Source of the DNA: Colias croceus
Taxonomy: Eukaryota; Arthropoda; Insecta; Lepidoptera; Pieridae
Assembly: GCF_905220415.1 (NCBI RefSeq)
Contig: NC_059544.1
Span: 1,180,501-1,244,500 of the forward strand
Direction: 5' to 3'
Length of the DNA: 64,000 bases
Shown here: piece by piece, positions 57,787-64,000 of the stretch
Position numbering within the stretch: the first letter of the stretch is position 1
How the letters are laid out: each line of letters begins with the position of its first letter
Program-made: the position numbers and the translations under genes
Notes under the pieces: generated by a model
Seen by the model: the letters and a program-made list of their open reading frames with translations, nothing else
Told to the model about the DNA's origin: nothing
Database searches by the model: none

Positions 57787-60700
57787 TTAACATTGTTCCA
57801 CAATAGTACTAAGTATAGCGTTGATCCACACGGCAGCCGCACGCGCGCCCGCGTCCTCGTCGCGCGTGTACCCGCTCGCTACGTACGAGGCTCGACCCGC
57901 CCTGCAAATATGTGCTTTATTAGTTTTGAATAGAGTTGAATATGGTTGGGCACTGGTGATAATGTCGATATAAATCATTACGATTCAATTGATGTGTGCT
58001 TTATTAGTATAGAATATGGTTAGGTATTGGTGGATTTATTATTGATATACGCAAAGAGTTAGCAATTGATTTAAGAATTGAATTGACTACACAGAGAATT
58101 ACGGAGGCACATGCTAGATTTTTATTGTTTTAATTTATATGTTATGGTCCAAGTAATACGGATTATTACTCACACTTTCGATACAAAGTGTATATCATAG
58201 GTAATAATGAAAGCGGATTTTAAAATAGACAAGTAGATATTTAGGTTAGGCTATTAATCTGTGGAAACTACACCCAAAATCACCTCAAAAATGACTGAAT
58301 GATTTTACACCAAATAAATGGCAGATTTACCTGGCTACCATATTAGCTGTGGCCTTTGCACCTTTGTCCGCGGCATCTATTACTTTTCTAAGAATATCTT
58401 TTATTGAATTTGATTTTGCTAAACCCTCTTTAAATGCTATCGCTGCCGCGTGTAATGTGTCCAACTGCAAAAAAGAAAATAATAAAACATAATAATAAAA
58501 TTATTATTATAAATCCTTTTGTAAAAACGAGTTGTCTTTCGGTAAAGTTCGATTATATTGATCAAAACACATCCAGCCGTTTTGTAGATACCTAATTCTA
58601 AAGTGTACAAATTCTACTTTATTTATCTCAAACAACATAACATAAAGGAATATTTTAGGAGAGTACAGGATCAGCCTGTACTTTTCATAACATATTATTT
58701 AAATAAATGAAACCTATTCTTAAAGATAGAAACAATAATACCATAGTCCTATCTCCAGGCTCCGCGCCACCATACTTTGTGATGGCTGCCATTGCAGAGT
58801 TCCACGCTGATAACCATGTTTCGCTGTCATTTGTTTTGGCGCTGAAATAATTTTATTAAAATTTTTTAAAGACGTAATAATGGATTTAAAATAGTTTATA
58901 AGACATAGAAACAAACCATTTAGATGTGGTTGTAAATGACTGTGTGTAGTATAGTATACCTACTTTTTAGGTAACTAAATAAATTTGAATAATTTATATT
59001 TTGGATTGGTATAATTCAGTCAAATTATTTCATAGATTAGCTTTACTTAAGTAGGTATACATATATTATTGTACAAAATCTTCACCTCATAAACTCCTGC
59101 GCAGCTGCCGCTAATCCCAGACTATACACTCCACCGGAAGTGCCGCCCATATCCGTTTCCGCTATTTCTGACAGCTCCCACAGGAATTTAGAAGGATATT
59201 CGAAGGACGCTGTCTTTGAGTAGGATTTAACGGCTGTTGGAGAAAATAATTATTTATTATTTTACTTATTTTATTGTTTGTTTTTTACGAATACCTACAT
59301 ATATTCGTTTTTAATGTTTTAAGGTACCTATATTTTATTTTGTAAGCTAGGGGCTATACGGGCTATCAACTGTGCCAGATTATAATAAAATATATACATA
59401 TATCATATTTAAAACAATATATATTATTATCTTAATTCTTAAAAAATAAAATACATAGTTAATCAGAAAAAAATCCAAACTACCTTCTGCAAACTTCTTG
59501 AGGGTAATCCCGCAGTCTCCGTCCCCGCAGCCCGAGTCAAGTCTATTCAACAGCTGCTCATTCTTTATTAGGTCGTCACACGCGACGCACAGCGCGGAAC
59601 GGACGAGATCTTGCGTTTTTGTGGGGAGAACGGGACCGGATTGGATCTGGAATTTGTGTGTGTTTTTTAAGTATTTTATGTACCTATAGCCTTCTAATAT
59701 TATAAACATGAAAACAACAAACAACTGAATACTGAATACGGTTTGCTTAGTTCATGTCTATAAAATTTATAGATTTATACGAAATATGTACCTACATTGT
59801 ACAAGTCATTATAGAGTCTCTGTCACCAACTATTTCAACAGGCCCTTAAAAATGAATAAAACCTTACCTTCTTCGCATCATTCTGTACTCCATCCTCTTC
59901 ATCCTCGTCATCCCCATCCCCACCATCCCCCACAGACATGGCTCCCCCCACCCAGCCTAACGCATTAGTGGGGAAATCAATCAATTCCAACCAGAGGTCA
60001 CCATTTGTATCATTTAGGTGTAACAAACAGATTTGGAAGCCCTGCATGTCGAGCGAGGTTTTTAGGTGCCCTGAGAATATCCTTTCGACGCGGATTTTCT
60101 TTTGATCTGAAAATATGTGAATATACGAACAATGTTATAGTGTGTATTTTTTAAAACATTTTAAAATATTATGAGGAAAGAGCGACAAGAGTTTGTATAA
60201 CAATTTATACAAAAATTAAAATAAGATTATAAAGATAAAATCTACACATAATCGGACCAATTAATCAGGTAATTCAAGAGGAGAAAAAAATATGCAATGT
60301 AAGAAACATTGCATATTTTTTTCTGAAGTTCATAAAAATATATCCTACATGAAAGAAATAAAATGTAGAGCTGCAAAACATCAACAGGGTCATAAAACTG
60401 ACTTACCCAAATAATCCTTTATTTCAGCGGCAATAATATTCATTTCCATTAACGAAGTGCCTCCCATGTTGTTGATCATGGCGGCTACTCGTGCACCGGC
60501 TTTCAATTTCAAATGTGCGGTTACCTATAGGAAACACATTTACGTAGAATGTGGATATTTTTGAGTACAATCATTTGTGAATAAAATATAAACAATTCAG
60601 TAAACTGTGAGTTTGAAATAGTTGATGGACTACTGAACCAATTTTAAAATTATTTCACTAGAATATGAGTTTATATTTGCTAACGCTAACTATACCACGA

Positions 60701-62682
60701 AGCTTTTACCAATGTGCCAGAACATTACTTAATATTATAAAGCTGAAGAGTTTGTTTGTTTGTTTGAACGCGCTAATCTCGGGAACTACTGGTGTGATTT
60801 GAAAAATTCTTTCGGTGTAGATAGCCCATTTATCGAGGAAGGTTATAGGCTATATACCTATCATCACGCTACGACCAACAGGAGTGCAGCCACGAGGGTG
60901 AAATCGCGCGGAGCAGCTAGTCACATATAAGTACTTAAAGATATATTTCTCACCTGGTCCAGAATTATAGCAACGATTTCCTTCGCAGTTCCCATCTTGC
61001 GTTTTTCCACACCCGCCTCGCCGTGCACGCCCGCGCCTATCTCCATTTCATCAGCTGCTATTTCGAATAGTGGTGGTTGGCCTGGAAAGTTTATTTATTT
61101 ATTATCAGTTTTAGTTTTCTTTGCCACAGTTCAAAAGACACAGTTTTTGGCAGTTCTTTTCAGGGAAAGTTACCTTTAATATAACTAGGTCCATTAGATT
61201 TTGTAATAAATACCTAAGATGTATGTTATTATTTCAGCAATTAAAAGAATGAAACTAAACTATTTACCTAAAAATAAACTTAACAACAAACTTACCAGGC
61301 AAAGAACAAGCAGACAAACAAACTCCTAAAGTGGCCATGTGCTTGTTCACTTCTCCTGCCATTTTGTGAATTGTCTGGAGATCGTACCCCTTTTGGGACA
61401 TGCTGCCACATAGCTGGAACATTTAAATTGTATCTATACTAATATTATAAAGCTGAAGAGTTTGTTTGTTTGTTTGAACGCGCCAATCTCAGGAACTACT
61501 GGCCCGATTTGCATAATTCTTTCGGTAGATAGCCCATTCATCGAGGAAGGCGAGGAGGCGCTATAATCATCACGCTAAAACTAACAGGAGCGGAGCCACG
61601 CGGGTGAAACCGCGGAGCGCAGCTAGTTCTATCTAAATATGGTTCAAATTCTTGGCTTTAATATATTTTATTACAATAATCTAAGTTAATAAATGTTTGT
61701 TAATCTATATTATTAATGAATTTTACATACTTTGTATAAAAACACTTCTCCGCACATGCTCCGTCCGCCGGTTTTGTTGTGGCTCGATGCGACGTCCTCG
61801 CCCACGATAAAGCCTTCCACCTAAATTCATATTTTAGGTTTTATAAGTAAATTAAATAAAACAAAACTTCAAGATACCTAACTAGTATACCTCGAATAAT
61901 AACATAAACATAAAACAGAACAGTCGTTAAAAATAAAACTTAATCTTACCTATATTACTAAAGAAACTATTCTTATGCAAATGAATTGCGTAACATATTT
62001 TCAGCTTGTGTTAAGTAGAGGCAATTATCGTGGTTTATTTTCAGTTCTTTTTAGCCCAGTTTGTATATAAGTGATAAGTGAAAACTTGCCTTTATACCAG
62101 CTACCTTAGCCTTCTCAAAGGCTTTTCCGAAGTTCAATCGATCGCCAGTATAATTTCCAAGAAGAACTAATACACCACCTAAATGTAAAAGAACATTTAT
62201 GTATAATTTATTTTGTTTTGAAGTTTAAATACAAGCTCCAAATAAATCTAAAATTCAGAACATGATACCTATAGGTATCTTTATTCAAAAAACTTCGAAA
62301 AACATTGAACTGCAGTCCTTGTGACAGTTTTCAACCAAGAAGAACCTTAAAAAGTTGCTTACAAAGTTGCAACTTTGTCTCCGCAACTATTTTGTCTCTC
62401 CTATCAATTTGTTTGGGGAGTTGCGTCGCTACGTGCGCGCACTTTCATACTAGCCCATGGATGGAGAGACAAAATAGTTGCGGAGACAAAGTTGCTCATG
62501 CGCGCTAGCTCTTAATTTCTTAATTATTACAATCAACTCAATAACTAAACCGAAAATTCATAAATATGTACCTGAATTATATTTATATAACTGCGTTATA
62601 GCATACAGCACGTTCCCAGTGGGGGGAGAGGCGAACACTCCGCCCGCCACCGCGCCATCCAACATGCCGGCACCGATGAGAC
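57787..62682 (-). CDS. Triokinase/FMN cyclase (dihydroxyacetone kinase), 3' twelve exons
   Basis: Exons on the minus strand, 5' to 3': 62682-62572, 62178-62090, 61820-61731, 61413-61296, 61081-60954, 60524-60407, 60106-59868, 59646-59484, 59233-59086, 58841-58742, 58464-58331, 57901-57787. Together they encode 516 residues plus stop; human TKFC has 575, so about 55-60 N-terminal residues lie beyond the right edge. The enzyme phosphorylates dihydroxyacetone and glyceraldehyde with ATP and can release cyclic FMN from FAD; cytosolic. The DhaK part shows GLIGAGMLDGAVAGGVFASP, NYTGDRLNFGKA, TLGVCLSACSLPG and GAGVHGEAGV, whose His forms the covalent link to substrate. The DhaL part shows LDSGCGDGDCGITL (Mg-ATP Asp ligands), GGTSGGVYSLGLAAAA, GAEPGDRTMLDTL and AGRASYVASGYTRDEDAGARAAA. 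The linker in exon 59868-60106 is strongly acidic (GDGDDEDEEDG). The intron after 62,090 starts with GC (AAG|GCAAGT). All exon phases agree. Confidence 0.93.
60282..60324. repeat. Perfect 19-bp inverted repeat in a triokinase intron
   Basis: Arms 60,282-60,300 and 60,306-60,324 are exactly complementary, with AAGAA as loop; each arm contains AAAAAAATATGCAATGT or its complement. Confidence 0.8.
60728..60921 (-). repeat. Short interspersed element, family S1 in a triokinase intron
   Basis: Plus-strand reading: AATATTATAAAGCTGAAGAG, CGCGCTAATCTCGGGAAC, AGCCCATTTATCGAGGAAGG, and end AATCGCGCGGAGCAGCTAG. Confidence 0.8.
61432..61627 (-). repeat. Short interspersed element, family S1 in a triokinase intron
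   Basis: Plus-strand reading: ATCTATACTAATATTATAAAGC, CGCGCCAATCTCAGGAAC, GATAGCCCATTCATCGAGG, end ACCGCGGAGCGCAGCTAG. Inserted in the next intron upstream of the copy at 60,728, in the same orientation. Confidence 0.8.
62369..62495. mobile_element. Perfect 33-bp inverted repeat (MITE-like) in a triokinase intron
   Basis: Arms 62,369-62,401 and 62,463-62,495 are exactly complementary over 33 bp (they contain CTTTGTCTCCGCAACTATTT or its complement) and enclose a 61-nt loop that is GC-richer than the intron. Perfect arms suggest recent origin. No clear target duplication found. Confidence 0.7.
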
Positions 62683-62903
62683 CTGGATATTATTACATTT
62701 ATTTATAAATACACATCTTAATATATTATAATATTTCAATACATGCTTATGCAATACATGCTTATACAAGGTGATCGGTAATAATACTGAATTGAGAGAG
62801 CTTACTTATCTGATCTGACTAGTTAATCACTTTTTCAGCTGTTTTTAAATCGTTATTTCTTTACTTTTCTTTTTAATTTGTGATTGGGTATTACATATTT
62901 TAA

Positions 62904-64000
62904 AATAATCACCAAAAAATAGTAGATCTACTTTGGGTTAAGAAACATTTGCAATGCTATAGACTTAAAATTTACACAGACTTTAACATTACACCTACTT
63001 CTGCAACCTGTATTGATAATATATACTGCGACTGCTTCTGTTTAGAGAAAAATATTCTCAATACACTCACTTCGGATCACTGTGGCCAGAAAGTAGTTTT
63101 TGAATGGGATTGCTTACCTGAATTTAAAAGAATTAATGTTAGGCCTATAAGTAAAAAAGGCATTAATAAATTTAGAGATAATATTAATAAAAACCTGCCC
63201 GTACTGAATGATCAATCCTGTAATAATAATCCTTGTGAAATGTTTAAAAATCTTTTCAATTTAGTACATAATGAATTTGAAAAAATATTTAAAGTTAAAT
63301 CTTTAAATATTACCAAGGATTTACCATTTAGTAAATGGGCGACACCTAGCATACATAGGTGTAGGATCGTTCTTTATGAGTTATATGGTATGAAGCAATA
63401 TAATAAAGACCCATCTTTTCTTAGTTATGTTAGAAATTACTCAAAAACTTTTAAAATTGTTTGTTTTACTGCGAAGCGATTGTATATCAGAGATAAAATA
63501 CGCGAATCGGATAATAAAGTTAAAACAGTTTGGTCTATTATTAATGGTGAAATGGGTAAAAGCAAATCAAGTAATACTATAAAACTTGTAAATAATGACA
63601 GGGTTATTGACAAAAGTGCTGATGTTGCTCTTGCTTTTGAAGAATTCTTCAGTAGTGTCCCTGTTACTATTACTAATAGTTTAAATTCGTCTTCAGCACT
63701 TGCAGAAACCTTTTTGAGGGACCATGTTGCGGGGTGCAGTACATTATTTGAATTACGACACGTAACTGCTAGTGATATTGTTACTGCCTTTAAGACGCTT
63801 AATCTAAAAAATACTTGTGATCTTTGGGGAATGTCCGTAAATTTAGTTAATAATATCATAGAAAATATTGCGAAAAATTTAGCTTTTATATTTAATAAGT
63901 GTTGTGACTATGGTACATTTCCTAATTTACTAAAGCTTAGTAAAGTTATACCTCTATTTAAGAAGGGCGATCAAGAAGACTGTAACAATTATAGACCTAT
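62904..64000 (+). mobile_element. Non-LTR retrotransposon ORF2 fragment, open to the window edge
   Basis: After an in-frame stop at 62,901-62,903 one frame stays open for 365 codons to the edge. It starts inside an endonuclease domain: NITPTSATCIDNIY, then SDHCGQ, the SDH catalytic motif of LINE endonucleases, at about 63,075-63,092. It continues through the spacer into the reverse-transcriptase start LKLSKVIPLFKKGDQEDCNN followed by YRP. Sequence and order fit a Jockey/CR1-type insect LINE. The 5' part of the ORF (ORF1 and most of the endonuclease) is missing, as expected for a 5'-truncated insertion, or simply decayed. Lack of stops and frameshifts suggests a young copy. It lies antisense to the triokinase gene, probably in its first visible intron. 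The minus frame 63,437-63,859 is its shadow. Confidence 0.88.

Noticed and set aside
59835..60047. Minus frame as a separate small gene
   Set aside because: It is part of triokinase exon 59,868-60,106.
63437..63859. 140-codon minus frame starting MILLTKFTDIPQRS
   Set aside because: Antisense of the LINE ORF2 frame, which has SDH and reverse-transcriptase motifs.

Overview
The window looks like lepidopteran (moth or butterfly) nuclear DNA. It is AT-rich, genes have many short exons with standard GT-AG introns, and non-coding DNA is crowded with short interspersed elements of lepidopteran type (heads like CTAGCT..GCCCGCGG, tails like TAATATTAGTATAGAT, a tRNA-headed SINE with a 10-bp target duplication, LINE 3' ends with short tandem tails). 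There is no bacterial-style gene organisation. Family and species names cannot be fixed from the sequence alone.

Layout. (1) 1-26.8 kb has no recognisable exon. It probably lies in a very long intron, or downstream, of a minus-strand gene whose coding exons begin at 27.3 and 42.6 kb. Its centre, 10,981-21,110, holds the most unusual structure of the window: three head-to-tail copies of a composite unit of about 3 kb. Each unit has three blocks: ~190-bp repeats carrying a perfect 10-bp-arm hairpin, ~115-bp GC-rich repeats nested in a ~363-bp period, and a 1.4-kb block of old ~265-bp repeats studded with GCCAT cores. (2) 26,807-27,302 and 42,070-42,614 (minus) are two alternative N-terminal coding exons. 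Both contribute 496 coding bases and both end in phase 1. I infer an Msp-300/nesprin-like or related CH-domain cytoskeletal protein whose next exon lies off the left edge. A CpG-rich TATA-bearing region at 50.3-50.6 kb is a plausible distal promoter and non-coding first exon. (3) 53,042-56,636 (plus) is a complete seven-exon gene for the pseudokinase STRAD, partner of LKB1 and MO25. (4) 57,787-62,682 (minus) is the triokinase/FMN cyclase (dihydroxyacetone kinase) gene, twelve exons visible, with the N-terminal exon(s) beyond the right edge. (5) 62,904-64,000 (plus) is a 5'-truncated non-LTR retrotransposon with an undamaged reading frame (end of endonuclease, start of reverse transcriptase), antisense inside or next to the triokinase gene.

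STRAD and triokinase are convergent, with about 1.15 kb between stop codons. The two genes share no obvious pathway. Most other sequence is intronic or intergenic, with several short perfect inverted repeats (39.9, 44.9, 51.9, 60.3, 62.4 kb), MITE-like elements, a degenerate minisatellite in a STRAD intron, and a wobble-paired hairpin in another STRAD intron. I found no rRNA gene, no convincing functional tRNA gene and no CRISPR array.
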